From: Streptomyces fagopyri
GTDB lineage: Bacteria; Actinomycetota; Actinomycetes; Streptomycetales; Streptomycetaceae
DNA: 64,000 nucleotides
Direction of reading: 5' to 3'
Assembly: GCF_009498275.1 (NCBI RefSeq)
Contig: NZ_CP045643.1
Location: 3,534,001 to 3,598,000, forward strand
Shown: positions 42,509-52,600 of the stretch, in pieces
Layout of the letters: each line of letters opens with the position of its first letter
Position numbering within the stretch: the stretch's first letter is position 1
The notes under the pieces: model-generated
What the model was told of the DNA's origin: nothing
Seen by the model: the letters and a program-made list of their open reading frames with translations, nothing else
Databases searched by the model: none
Translations under genes and position numbers: made by a program

Positions 42509-43384
42509 ATGTCGGTGGACACCGAGGCGGGGCGGCTCAGGAGCGAGGCGGACGAGCCGGGCTGGGAGGTCGATCCGGACGACGACTGGGGTGTCGCGGT
42601 CGTCGCGACCGTGGGGCGGCAGCTGAAGCTCCGGCGAGAGGCGGCGGGAATGCGGGCGGCCGAGTTCGGCAGGGCGGTCGGCTACGGCGAGGACATGGTC
42701 TACAAGATCGAGGGCGGCAAGCGGATTCCCCAGCCCGAGTTCCTGGACAGGGCGGACGAGGTCCTGGGCGCGGGCGGGTTGCTCTCGGCGATGAAGGAGG
42801 ACGTGGCGAAGGTCCGGTACCCGAAGAAGGTGCGGGAGCTGGCGAAAATGGAGGCGCAGGCTGTTGAGCTCGGGGCGTATGTGGGGCTCAGTCTCCACGG
42901 CTTGCTACAGACGCCGACACATGCGCGGGCTCTCTTCGAAGCGTGGCAACCCGCGTACGCGCCCGAGGAAGCGGAGCGAATGGTTGCCGCCCGCATGGCC
43001 CGCAAGGCGATCTTCGAACGGTCACCTGCACCCGCTCTCTGCTTCGTGCAGGAGGAGGCGACACTCCGGCGGCCGGTCGGGGGCACAATGGTGTGGCGTC
43101 AGCAGCTCGAACATCTGCTGGAGGTGGGCCGGTTGCGTAACGTCACGCTTCAGGTGATGCCGACGAACGCCGACGCCCACCCCGGACTGAGCGGGAAGAT
43201 CGAGGTGCTGAAGTTCGCGGACGGCACGGCCGTGGGCCGCTCCGACGGCGCGTACAACGGCCGACCGATCTCGGATCCGAAGCAGCTCCGGATCCTTGAG
43301 CTGCGGTATGGCACCATCCGGGCGCAGGCGCTCACGCCACGGGAGTCGCTGGCCTTCATCGAGCGAGTGCTGGGAGAAACATGA
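42509..43384 (+). CDS. XRE-family regulator with DUF5753 domain (WhiJ-like)
   Basis: 291 residues. N-terminal helix-turn-helix (LKLRREAAGMRAAEFGRAVG, GEDMVYKIEGGKR) and the DUF5753 ligand/protein interaction domain (ELGAYVGLSLHGLLQTPTHA ... GLSGKIEVLKFADG). Streptomyces genomes code dozens of these; WhiJ is the best studied and represses development until antagonised by a DUF397-type partner. GGAGGGG lies 8 nt before ATG. Overlaps the DUF397 gene (ATGA). Confidence 0.9.
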   Translation: MSVDTEAGRLRSEADEPGWEVDPDDDWGVAVVATVGRQLKLRREAAGMRAAEFGRAVGYGEDMVYKIEGGKRIPQPEFLDRADEVLGAGGLLSAMKEDVAKVRYPKKVRELAKMEAQAVELGAYVGLSLHGLLQTPTHARALFEAWQPAYAPEEAERMVAARMARKAIFERSPAPALCFVQEEATLRRPVGGTMVWRQQLEHLLEVGRLRNVTLQVMPTNADAHPGLSGKIEVLKFADGTAVGRSDGAYNGRPISDPKQLRILELRYGTIRAQALTPRESLAFIERVLGET

Positions 43385-43590
43385 TCCGCAATGCCTCCAG
43401 TGGAGACGGTTCCGAGCTGAAGTGGTTCAAGAGCACTTACAGCGACGGGCCCGACGGCAACTCCTGCGTCGAGATCGCCACCACCCCCAACACCGTCCAC
43501 GTCCGCGACTCCAAGCACGCCGACGGCCCCCGGCTCGCGCTGACGCCGGACGCGTGGGCCGGCTTCGTGTCGTACGCGTCGCGGGGCTGA
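43381..43590 (+). CDS. DUF397 protein (BldB-related partner of the XRE regulator)
   Basis: 69 residues: LKWFKSTYSDGPDGNSCVEI, HVRDSKHADGPRLALTPDAW and AGFVSYASRG are the family signatures. Members bind or antagonise the paired WhiJ-like regulator. The start overlaps the regulator's stop (ATGA), so expression is coupled. Confidence 0.93.
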   Translation: MIRNASSGDGSELKWFKSTYSDGPDGNSCVEIATTPNTVHVRDSKHADGPRLALTPDAWAGFVSYASRG

Positions 43591-43648
43591 CCGGTACGCA
43601 AGAGCGGGCTCCGGTCGTGTGCCTCCCGGAGCCGCACGCCCGCGCGGG

Positions 43649-43843
43649 TCAGAACTTGAAGCTGCCGATCATGTCCGCGACGTTCGTCGTGAGGTCGCTG
43701 ATGGTGGGCGCGATCGTCGAGGAAGCCAGATAGAACCCGAACAGGACGCACACGACCGCGTGCCCGGCCTTCAGTCCTGACTTCTTCACCAGGATGAAGA
43801 CGATGATCGCCAGCAGCACCACCGCCGAAATCGAGAGTGCCAC
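43649..43843 (-). CDS. Small two-helix membrane protein
   Basis: 64 residues with two membrane segments (VVLLAIIVFILVKKSGL and AGHAVVCVLFGFYLASSTIAPTI) joined by a basic turn and followed by a short C-terminal amphipathic helix. No recognised domain; similar short membrane proteins occur often in Streptomyces. GTG start 43843 with an exceptionally complete Shine-Dalgarno sequence GGAGGTGATCC 3 nt upstream, predicting strong translation. Function unknown. Confidence 0.8.
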   Translation of the reverse strand: MALSISAVVLLAIIVFILVKKSGLKAGHAVVCVLFGFYLASSTIAPTISDLTTNVADMIGSFKF

Positions 43844-44019
43844 GGCGGATCACCTCCAAAGATCCCAGGGACATGGGGGGTTGGTCATGGGGGTCGGTCA
43901 TTCCATACAGCGGCCAGCAGGTTCATACCCACGCACCGCTAGTGATCATAACTATCCGTACGCGCGCATTGATCGGCGCACGGCCGCACAAGGGGGCGCA
44001 TGGCCAATATGGTCAGGGC

Positions 44020-46149
44020 ATGACGACCGAGCCTCCTTCCTTCCCGCGCCGGTACGCCCGGACGCAGCGGTTCACCCTGGGCGCGCCCCGCGCGTTCACC
44101 GTCTCCCCGGACGGTTCCCGGGTCGTGTTCCTGAGGTCCCCGTCCGGCACGGACCGGGCGAACCAGCTGTGGGTCCTCGATGTCGCGGACGGGCAGGAAC
44201 GCGTCGCGGCCGATCCGGCGGCCCTGCTCGGAGGCGCCGGCGAACACCTCTCCGCGGCGGAGCGGGCCCGCCGCGAACGCAGTCGTGAGGGTGGCGCCGG
44301 GGTGGTCGGGTACGCCACCGACAACGCGGTCGAGGTGGCCTCTTTCGCCTTGTCAGGGCGGCTCTTCACGGCGGAGCTGCGGGCCGGTACGGCACGTGAA
44401 CTCCGTGTCCCCGGACCGGTGATCGACCCGCGCCCCTCCCCCGACGGACGGCTCGTCGCGTATGTCTCCAAGGGCGCGCTGCGGGTTGTCGGCGCCGAGG
44501 GCGAGGACGACCGGGCGCTCGCGCGGCGGGACCCCGGGACGGACCCGGAGACGGTTTCCTATGGAATGGCCGAGTTCATCGCGGCCGAGGAGATGGACCG
44601 GTCCCGCGGCTTCTGGTGGTCACCGGAGTCGGACCGGCTGCTCGTCGCACGCGTCGACGACGCGCCCGTACGCCGTTGGTGGATCTCCGATCCCGCCCAG
44701 CCGGAGCACGCGCCGCAGCAGGTCGCGTACCCGTCGGCCGGTACGGACAACGCGGACGTACGGCTCTTCGTGATCACCCTCGACGGGACGCGTACGGAGG
44801 TCGCCTGGAACCGCGCGCAGTACCCGTACTTGGCGCATGTGCACTGGTCAGCCGCGGGCGCGCCGCTGATCCTGGTACAGGCCCGGGACCAGCGCAGCCA
44901 GCTGTTCCTGGCCGTCGACCCGGAGACCGGGAAGACCCGGATGGTGCACGCCGACGAAGATCGACAATGGCTTGATCTTTTCCATGGAGTGCCCTGCTGG
45001 AGCCCCACCGGACAGCTCGTACGCATCGTCGACGAGGGCGGGGCGCGCGTCCTCGCGTTCGGTGAACGCCCCCTGACCGGGCCGCAGTTGCATGTGCGCG
45101 CGGTGCTCGACGTCTCGGACGACGATGTGCTGGTCGCGGCGTCGGCGGGAGCGGCCGCGGCCTCCCCCGAGACCGGGGAGGTGCACGTCTACCGGGTCAA
45201 CGAACTGGGGGTCGAACGCCTCTCACAGGAGCCCGGGGTGCACTCGGCCGTGCGCTCCGGGCGGGTGACCGTGCTCGTCTCCGCGGTGCCCGGCGAACCG
45301 GGGACCCAGGTACAGGTGCTCCGGGAGGGCAAGCGGGCGGCGATCGTCACCTCGTACGCCGAACACCCGGGGATGTCCCCGCGCGTGACGCTCACCGAGG
45401 GGGGCGCACGCAAAATCCCATGCGCCCTGCTTATGCCCACGGACTACGACGGCGAGAGCCCCCTGCCGGTTCTGATGGATCCCTACGGCGGTCCGCACGG
45501 CCCCCGCGTCCTGGCGGCGCACAACGCGCACCTCACCTCGCAGTGGTTCGCGGACCAGGGTTTCGCGGTGATCGTCGCGGACGGCCGCGGCACCCCCGGC
45601 CGCTCCCCCGCCTGGGAGAAGGCGGTCCGGGACGACTTCACCCTCACCCTCGACGACCAGATCGACGCGCTGCACGGACTGGCCGAGAGGTATCCGCTGG
45701 ACCTGTCCCGGGTGGCGATCCGCGGCTGGTCGTTCGGCGGCTGGCTCGCGGGCCTCGCCGTACTGCGCCGCCCGGACGTCTTCCACGCCGGCATCGCGGG
45801 CGCCCCGGTCACGGACTGGCGGCTGTACGACACCCACTACACCGAGCGGTATCTCGGCGACCCGGCGACGGCGGGACAGGCGTACGCGAAGAGCTCGCTG
45901 ATCACCGAGGAAGGACTGTCCGCGCCCGCCGAGCCGCACCGGCCGCTGATGATCGTGCACGGACTGGCCGACGACAACGTGGTGGTGGCCCACGCGCTGC
46001 GGCTGTCCTCAGCACTGCTGGCCGCGGGCCGCCCGCACGAGGTGCTGCCGCTCTCGGGCGTCACGCACATGACCCCGCAGGAGCAGGTCGCGGAGAACCT
46101 CCTGCTGCTCCAGGTGGACTTCCTGAAGCGCTCCCTCGGGATGGGCTGA
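44020..46149 (+). CDS. S9 family prolyl oligopeptidase / dipeptidyl peptidase IV-like serine peptidase
   Basis: 709 residues. N-terminal DPP-IV beta-propeller (PRAFTVSPDGSRVVFLR ... PETVSYGMAEFIAAEEMDRSRG, with the EE motif that binds the substrate N-terminus) and a C-terminal alpha/beta hydrolase domain with nucleophile Ser in RGWSFGGWLAG, Asp in GLADDNVV and His in GVTHM. Cleaves short peptides, often after Pro, in the cytoplasm. No signal peptide. Ribosome-binding site is weak; TATGGT lies 6-7 nt upstream, which could be a -10 for a leaderless transcript. Ends with a terminator. Confidence 0.92.
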   Translation: MTTEPPSFPRRYARTQRFTLGAPRAFTVSPDGSRVVFLRSPSGTDRANQLWVLDVADGQERVAADPAALLGGAGEHLSAAERARRERSREGGAGVVGYATDNAVEVASFALSGRLFTAELRAGTARELRVPGPVIDPRPSPDGRLVAYVSKGALRVVGAEGEDDRALARRDPGTDPETVSYGMAEFIAAEEMDRSRGFWWSPESDRLLVARVDDAPVRRWWISDPAQPEHAPQQVAYPSAGTDNADVRLFVITLDGTRTEVAWNRAQYPYLAHVHWSAAGAPLILVQARDQRSQLFLAVDPETGKTRMVHADEDRQWLDLFHGVPCWSPTGQLVRIVDEGGARVLAFGERPLTGPQLHVRAVLDVSDDDVLVAASAGAAAASPETGEVHVYRVNELGVERLSQEPGVHSAVRSGRVTVLVSAVPGEPGTQVQVLREGKRAAIVTSYAEHPGMSPRVTLTEGGARKIPCALLMPTDYDGESPLPVLMDPYGGPHGPRVLAAHNAHLTSQWFADQGFAVIVADGRGTPGRSPAWEKAVRDDFTLTLDDQIDALHGLAERYPLDLSRVAIRGWSFGGWLAGLAVLRRPDVFHAGIAGAPVTDWRLYDTHYTERYLGDPATAGQAYAKSSLITEEGLSAPAEPHRPLMIVHGLADDNVVVAHALRLSSALLAAGRPHEVLPLSGVTHMTPQEQVAENLLLLQVDFLKRSLGMG

Positions 46150-46175
46150 GGACCGGCCACCGGGTCCGTCCGTGC

Positions 46176-46211
46176 GACCGGCCGGAGCGACATGGCGCGC
46201 TCCGGCCGGTC
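46176..46211 (+). terminator. Terminator after the S9 peptidase gene
   Basis: Perfect 14-bp stem (GACCGGCCGGAGCG / CGCTCCGGCCGGTC) with an 8-nt loop, 26 nt after the stop. Confidence 0.85.
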
Positions 46212-46318
46212 TACGGCACCCGCACGGCCGTACGCCGCTCAGACTGACGCGTCCGTATATCGGTGTCGCGACAGTCAAGTTGCCTGCGTGTTAACGAAAT
46301 TGATGAGCATTTGTCATC

Positions 46319-47396
46319 TTATGCACGCTCGCTCGGCGGGTCGTCCGGCGCCCCGGGCGGACTGTCGTCCAGTGACCCCTCGGGAGGTACGACCTGCTTC
46401 TCCTCGGCGAAGTGACAGGCCGAGGCGTGCGCGGCCGGCCCCTCGGTGTGCCGGAACACCGCGGGCACGGCGAGCAGCGGCACCTCCAGCGCGCACCGCT
46501 CCTGAGCCTTCCAGCAGCGCGTGCGGAAGCGGCAGCCGGACGGGATGTTCGCCGGGGAGGGCACATCCCCGGCGAGGATGATCCGCTCACGGTGCTCACG
46601 GGCCTCCGGGTCGGGCACGGGCACGGCGGAGAGCAGGGCCTGGGTGTAGGGGTGCGTCGGATGATCGTAGATCTCGGCGTCCCTGCCCGTCTCCACGATC
46701 CGCCCGAGGTACATGACGCCGACCCGGTCGGAGATGTGCCGCACGATGGAGAGGTCGTGCGCGATGAACACGTAGCTGAGGTCGAACTCGTCCTGGAGGC
46801 TCGCCATCAGGTTGATCACCTGGGCCTGCACGGAGACGTCGAGCGCGGAGACCGGCTCGTCCGCGACGATGATCTCGGGGCGCAGTGCCAGCCCCCGCGC
46901 GATGCCGATGCGCTGGCGCTGGCCGCCGGAGAACTGGTGCGGATAGCGGTTGATGTACTCCGGATTGAGCCCGACCACGTCCAGCAGGTCCTGGACACGC
47001 TTCCTGCGGTCGCCCTTCGGCGCGACCTCGGGGTGGATCTCGTAGGGCTCCCCGATGATGTCGCCCACGGTCATACGGGGGTTGAGCGAGGTGTACGGGT
47101 CCTGGAAGACCATCTGGATGTTGCGGCGGACGGCCTTGAGCGCCCGGCCGGACATCCGGGTGATGTCCTCGCCCTTGTACTTGATCACCCCGGCGGTCGG
47201 CCGCTCCAGGTTGACGAGCATCTTCGCGACCGTCGACTTGCCGCAGCCGGACTCCCCGACGATGCCGAGGGTCTCGCCCCGGCCGAGGTGGAAGTCGACC
47301 CCGTCGACGGCCCTGACCGCGCCGATCTGCTTCCTGAACAGGATTCCCCGGGTGAGCGGGTAGTGCTTGACCAGTCCGCTGACCTCCAGCAGTGCC

Positions 47397-47404
<8 letters not shown>
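46319..47404 (-). CDS. Oligopeptide ABC transporter ATP-binding protein (OppF-like), operon 1
   Basis: 361 residues. Walker [10 protein letters not shown], signature [10 protein letters not shown], Walker B IIVADEP; C-terminal oligopeptide-transporter extension with RCWKAQERC. Fifth and last gene of the operon: binding protein, two permeases, OppD-like ATPase, then this one; start overlaps the OppD-like stop by 8 nt. Very similar in sequence to the ATPase at 52601-53749, indicating duplication. The last part after about residue 330 is Pro-rich and not conserved. Confidence 0.95.
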
Positions 47405-48412
<1,008 letters not shown>

Positions 48413-48416
<4 letters not shown>

Positions 48417-49396
48417 CTCAGCTTCGGGTCGAGGGCGTCGCGCACCGCGTCGCCGAGCATGATGAACGCGAGCACGGTGATCGCGAGGGCGCCGGCGGGC
48501 CACAGCAGCATGTGCGGGGCCTGGCGGATGTACGCGGACGCCGAGGAGATGTCGATCCCCCAGGACACCGTCGGGGGCTTCAGGCCGACCCCGAGGTAGG
48601 AGAGCGTCGCCTCCAGCGAGATGTACGTGCCGAGCGCGATGGTCGCCACGACGATGACCGGGGCGACCGCGTTCGGGGTGATGTGCCGCAGCAGCATCCG
48701 GGAGTTCGAGGCGCCGAGGGCGCGGGCGGCCTGGACGTAGTCGTTCTGCTTGGTGGTGATGACCGAGCCGCGCGCGATCCGGGAGATCTGCGGCCAGCCG
48801 AGCAGCACCATGAACCCGATGACGGGCCAGACCGTGTTGCTGGTCACCACGGAGAGGAGGACCAGACCACCGAGCACGACGGGGATCGCGAAGAAGATGT
48901 CGGTGATCCGGGACAGGATTCCGTCCGACGCCCCGCCGAAGTACCCGGCGAGCCCGCCGAGCACGGAACCGAGGATCGCGACGCCGAGGGTGGCGCAGAC
49001 GCCGACGGTGATCGAGACGCGTGTCCCGTACACCGTCCGCGTGTAGACGTCGCAGCCCTGTCCGTCGAAGCCGAAGGGGTGGCCCGGCTGCGAGCCCTGC
49101 TGGGCCTTGGCGAGGTCGCACTTGAGCGGGTTCTGGCTCGCGATCAGCGACGGCCAGACGGAGATGACGACCAGGAAGAGGATGACCAGTCCGGCGACGA
49201 TGAAGACGGGGTTGCGCCGCAGGTCCCGCCAGGCGTCGGACCACAGGCTCCTGGGCTTCTCCTGCGGGCCCGTGCCCAGCGGTCCCCCGGGCGTCTTCTC
49301 CAGGGTCTCGGCCTCGCTGGCGGCCAGGTCCATGGCGCCGCCCATCCCGGTCGCGGCGATGGCGCCCTGCTGGTCGAACGGCGGCTGCTCAGGCAT
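48413..49396 (-). CDS. Oligopeptide ABC transporter permease (OppC-like), operon 1
   Basis: 327 residues. N-terminal cytoplasmic tail, first helix (VFIVAGLVILFLVVISVWPSL), large periplasmic segment with DGQGCDVYTRTVYGTR, and four or five further helices with the EAA-loop (YVQAARALGASNSRML). Inner-membrane half of the channel with the OppB-like partner. ATG 49396 overlaps the partner's stop by 8 nt. Confidence 0.93.
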
Positions 49397-50312
49397 AGCG
49401 GATCCTCGGGTCGAGTACGGCGTAGAGGAGGTCTACGAGCAGGTTGGCGACCAGGAAGACGATGACCAGGACCGTCACGAAGCCGACGACGGTCTGGGTG
49501 TTCTGGCGCACGATGCCCTGGTAGAGCTGGTAGCCGACGCCGTGGATGTTGAAGATCCGTTCGGTGACGATCGCGCCGCCCATGAGCGCGCCGATGTCCG
49601 TGCCGATGAAGGTGACCACGGGGATCAGCGAGTTGCGCAGCAGGTGTTTGGTGATCACCCGGCGCCGGGGCAGGCCCTTGGCGACGGCCGTACGGACGTA
49701 GTCGGACCGCCTGTTCTCCGCGATGGAGGTCCGGGTCAGGCGGGTCACGTAGGCGAGCGACACCGAGGCCAGGACCAGGCCGGGCACGATCAGCTCGCCG
49801 AAGGCGGCGTCCGGGGAGACCGAGGGTTTGATCCAGCCCCACTGGACGCCCAGCAGCAGCTGGAGCAGCAGGCCGGTCACGAAGGTGGGCACCGAGATGA
49901 CGACGAGGGTCAGCAGCAGGACCCCCGAGTCGACGGGCCGCCCGCGGCGCAGGCCCGTGATGACGCCGAGCGTGATGCCGATGACGATCTCGAAGAGGAT
50001 CGCGACGATCGTCAGCCGGATGGTGACCGGGAACGCGGACCCCATGAGCTCCGTGACGGGCTGTCCGTTGAAGGCGGTGCCGAAGTCGCCGGTGAAGACG
50101 TTGCCCATGTAGGTCAGGTACTGCTGCCACACCGGTTGGTCGAGTCCGAACTCCTTGCGCAGCTGGGCGGCGGTGGCGGGGTCGCACTGCCGCTCACCGC
50201 ACAGACCGGCGATGGGGTCGCCCATCACGTTCACCATCAGGAAGATCAACAGCGTGGCGCCGATGAAGACCGGGATCATCTGCAGCAGGCGCCGGATCAC
50301 GTACCGTCCCAT
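49389..50312 (-). CDS. Oligopeptide ABC transporter permease (OppB-like), operon 1
   Basis: 307 residues, six membrane helices starting MGRYVIRRLLQMIPVFIGAT and the EAA-loop YVRTAVAKGLPRRRVITKHLL; ends DPRIRYA. Forms the channel with the OppC-like permease. Start ATG 50312; the frame is open far upstream, but that part overlaps the binding-protein gene in another frame. Separated from the binding-protein gene by 62 bp containing a hairpin. Confidence 0.93.
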   Translation of the reverse strand: MGRYVIRRLLQMIPVFIGATLLIFLMVNVMGDPIAGLCGERQCDPATAAQLRKEFGLDQPVWQQYLTYMGNVFTGDFGTAFNGQPVTELMGSAFPVTIRLTIVAILFEIVIGITLGVITGLRRGRPVDSGVLLLTLVVISVPTFVTGLLLQLLLGVQWGWIKPSVSPDAAFGELIVPGLVLASVSLAYVTRLTRTSIAENRRSDYVRTAVAKGLPRRRVITKHLLRNSLIPVVTFIGTDIGALMGGAIVTERIFNIHGVGYQLYQGIVRQNTQTVVGFVTVLVIVFLVANLLVDLLYAVLDPRIRYA

Positions 50313-50333
50313 GAGGACTCCGGGGATAGGTGC

Positions 50334-50368
50334 GGGCGGGCGCCCGGGACTGTCCGGTGCGCCCGCCC
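50334..50368 (-). other. Intercistronic stem-loop between binding-protein and permease genes, operon 1
   Basis: GGGCGGGCGC and GCGCCCGCCC form a 10-bp stem, just after the binding-protein stop (50375). It probably stabilises the upstream mRNA or causes partial termination, keeping the binding protein in excess. Confidence 0.6.
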
Positions 50369-50374
50369 TTCGGC

Positions 50375-52012
50375 TCAGCTGACCTTGATCTCGTCGTAGA
50401 CGGGGACGCTGAACTGGTTGAGCGCCACGTTGGAGACGCGGTCCGAGTAGCCGGCGCTGCCGTTCTGGTACCAGAGCGGGATGGCGGCCATGTTGTCCCG
50501 CACGACGCCCTCGGCCTGCTGGAAGAGCGAGACGGCCTTGGCCCGGTCGGTCTCGGCGTTCGCCCGGTCGACGAGCTTGTCGAAGTCCTTGTTGGACCAC
50601 TTGCCGTCGTTGGACGAGGCGTTCGTGTAGTACAGCGGCTGCAGGAAGTTCTGGATCAGCGGGTAGTCCATCTGCCAGCCGGCCCGGAAGGGGCCAGACA
50701 TCTTGTGCTGGGTGATCTGGTTGCGGAAGTCGGCGAAGGTGCCGATCGGGTTGCCGACGCAGGCCTTGTCGTTGCCCAGGGCGTTGTTGACGGAGTGGCA
50801 GACGGCGTCCACCCACTCCTTGTGGGAGCCGGTGTCCGCGTTGTAGGAGATCTTGAGCTGGCCGCCGGGCAGACCGCCGCCCTCCTGGATCAGCTTCTTG
50901 GCCTCGGTCGGGTTGTACGTGCAGGAACCGCCGCACAGCCCGTCCTGGAAGCCGCCGTCCTTGCCGAGCACCGGTGAGGTCCAGTCGCTGGCCGGGGTAC
51001 GGGTCTTCTGGAAGATCGTGTCCGTGATCTGGGCGCGGTCGATCGCCATGGACAGGCCCTTGCGGACCTTCTCCGACCCGCTCTTGTCCCAGTTCTTGTC
51101 GTAGAACGGGAAGGCGAGCGTCTGGATGATGCCGGCCGGCGTGTTGATGTAGCGGCCCCCGAGGTCGGTCTTCACGTTCTTGAGCTGGGAGGCGGGCACG
51201 TCGTCGACGAGGTCGAGGTTGCCGGCGAGCAGGTCGGTGTAGGCGGTGTTGTTGTCGGTGTAGACCTTCAGGTCCACCCCGTCGTTCTGCGCCTTGTCCG
51301 TGCCGGAGTAGCCGTCCCACTTCCGCAGGGACATCAGGGAGCCCTTGGAGTACGAGGAGACGGAGTACGGTCCGTTGCCGACCGGCTTCTTCAGCCAGGC
51401 CGCGTGGTCGTCGAAGAACGCCTTGGGCAGCGGGGCGTAGGCCACGTATCCGAGGGTGTCGGGGAACGTCGAGAACTTCTGGTTGAGCTTCACCGTGAAG
51501 GTGTCGGTTCCGGTGACCTTGAGCCCGGACAGCTTGTCCGCGCTCTGCGAGCCGGTGTCGGGGTGGACCTTGTCGTACCCGTCGATGTACCCGAAGAAGT
51601 ACGCGTTCTTCTGGTTGTTCTTCAGACTCGCGCCGTAGTTCCAGGCGTCCACGAAGGACCGGGCGGTGACGGCCTCTCCGTTGCTGAACTTCCAGCCGCT
51701 CTTGACCGTGATCGTGAAGTTCTGCGAGTCCGACGTGTCGATCTTCTGCGCCAGCATGTCCTGGGCCGCGCCGGTCTTGGCGTCGTACCGCTTCAGGCCC
51801 CGGAAGATCATGTCGAGGACCTTGCCGCCCTGCACCTCGTTGGTGTTGGCCGGCTCCAGCGGGTTCTGCGGGTCACCCCACGAGGAGCTCACGACTCCGG
51901 AGCCGCTTCCGCCACCCCCGCCCCCGCCGCCACCGCCGCTTCCGCAGCCGGTCGCCGCCAGGGCGATCGCCGCCGCGCCAGCGGCCCATTTGGCGTGCGT
52001 GGCTCCACGCAT
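50375..52012 (-). CDS. Oligopeptide-binding lipoprotein (family 5 SBP), operon 1
   Basis: 545 residues. Lipoprotein signal (MRGATHAKWAAGAAAIALAA, lipobox AATGC) with a run of Gly directly after the Cys, then the family 5 fold; FSNGEAVTARSFVDAWNYGA is a typical family segment. Binds peptides at the outer face of the membrane. First gene of the five-gene operon. AGGAGG lies upstream. Homologous to the protein at 56823-58445. Confidence 0.95.
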   Translation of the reverse strand: MRGATHAKWAAGAAAIALAATGCGSGGGGGGGGGGSGSGVVSSSWGDPQNPLEPANTNEVQGGKVLDMIFRGLKRYDAKTGAAQDMLAQKIDTSDSQNFTITVKSGWKFSNGEAVTARSFVDAWNYGASLKNNQKNAYFFGYIDGYDKVHPDTGSQSADKLSGLKVTGTDTFTVKLNQKFSTFPDTLGYVAYAPLPKAFFDDHAAWLKKPVGNGPYSVSSYSKGSLMSLRKWDGYSGTDKAQNDGVDLKVYTDNNTAYTDLLAGNLDLVDDVPASQLKNVKTDLGGRYINTPAGIIQTLAFPFYDKNWDKSGSEKVRKGLSMAIDRAQITDTIFQKTRTPASDWTSPVLGKDGGFQDGLCGGSCTYNPTEAKKLIQEGGGLPGGQLKISYNADTGSHKEWVDAVCHSVNNALGNDKACVGNPIGTFADFRNQITQHKMSGPFRAGWQMDYPLIQNFLQPLYYTNASSNDGKWSNKDFDKLVDRANAETDRAKAVSLFQQAEGVVRDNMAAIPLWYQNGSAGYSDRVSNVALNQFSVPVYDEIKVS

Positions 52013-52600
52013 GGAGTGCCTCCTCTAAGTGCGCTGTGCCGCCAGCGCCGAGGCGCTGTTCCATTACCAGCCAATATCAACCGGTAACAGACATCACGCA
52101 CATTCAGCCCACCCGTACGTGGGACAACACACTCGGAGGAGGGTGCCGCGTGCTGCGGCCGGCCCAATCGGCGCGGCGTCGCGGCCCGCGCGGGGAGATC
52201 ACCGCTCTCCGGCCGCGCGACCGGCCCGGCCGGCCTTCGGCCCGTCGACCCGTCCGTCCTTCGGCCCGCCGCCCGCCGCCCGCCATTGCGTCCGCCGGTC
52301 CGTCCGCCGGTCCGACGGACAGCGGGTCGGCCGGGCAGCCGGTCTACGAGCAGCGGGTCGGCGGGTCTGACGGGCAGCCGATCAACGGGCAGCGGGTCGG
52401 CCGGGCAGCCGGGCAGCCGGGCAGCCGGGCAGCCGGGGAACGTACAGCGCGGGCGCCGGTCCCGGTCGCGGCCGGCGCGCCCCTTCCTGCCATCCGGGTC
52501 CCCTCAGGGTCCCACCGGGGTTTATCAGGGCATGGAAAAGCCGGTTCCCGGCACCGGACTGACGGTGCCGGGAACCGGCTCTGATCGGGTCACGCGCGGT
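52013..52600. repeat. Gene-free region between the two opp operons: promoter plus tandem repeats
   Basis: 588 bp. Right part has a 17-bp terminator (separate entry). The middle (about 52310-52440) is a GGGCAGCC/GGTCGGCC-type low-complexity tandem repeat region; the left part near 52020-52130 should hold the promoter for operon 1 (TCGGCTTATAC-type elements are not clear). No coding potential seen. Confidence 0.5.
52539..52580 (-). terminator. Terminator of opp operon 2
   Basis: Perfect 17-bp stem (AGCCGGTTCCCGGCACC / GGTGCCGGGAACCGGCT) with an 8-nt loop, 20 nt after the last gene's stop. Confidence 0.9.

Noticed and set aside
52300-52450. Coding sequence in the repeat-rich interoperon region
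   Set aside because: The frames are Gly/Arg/Pro low complexity on both strands and lack a ribosome-binding site.
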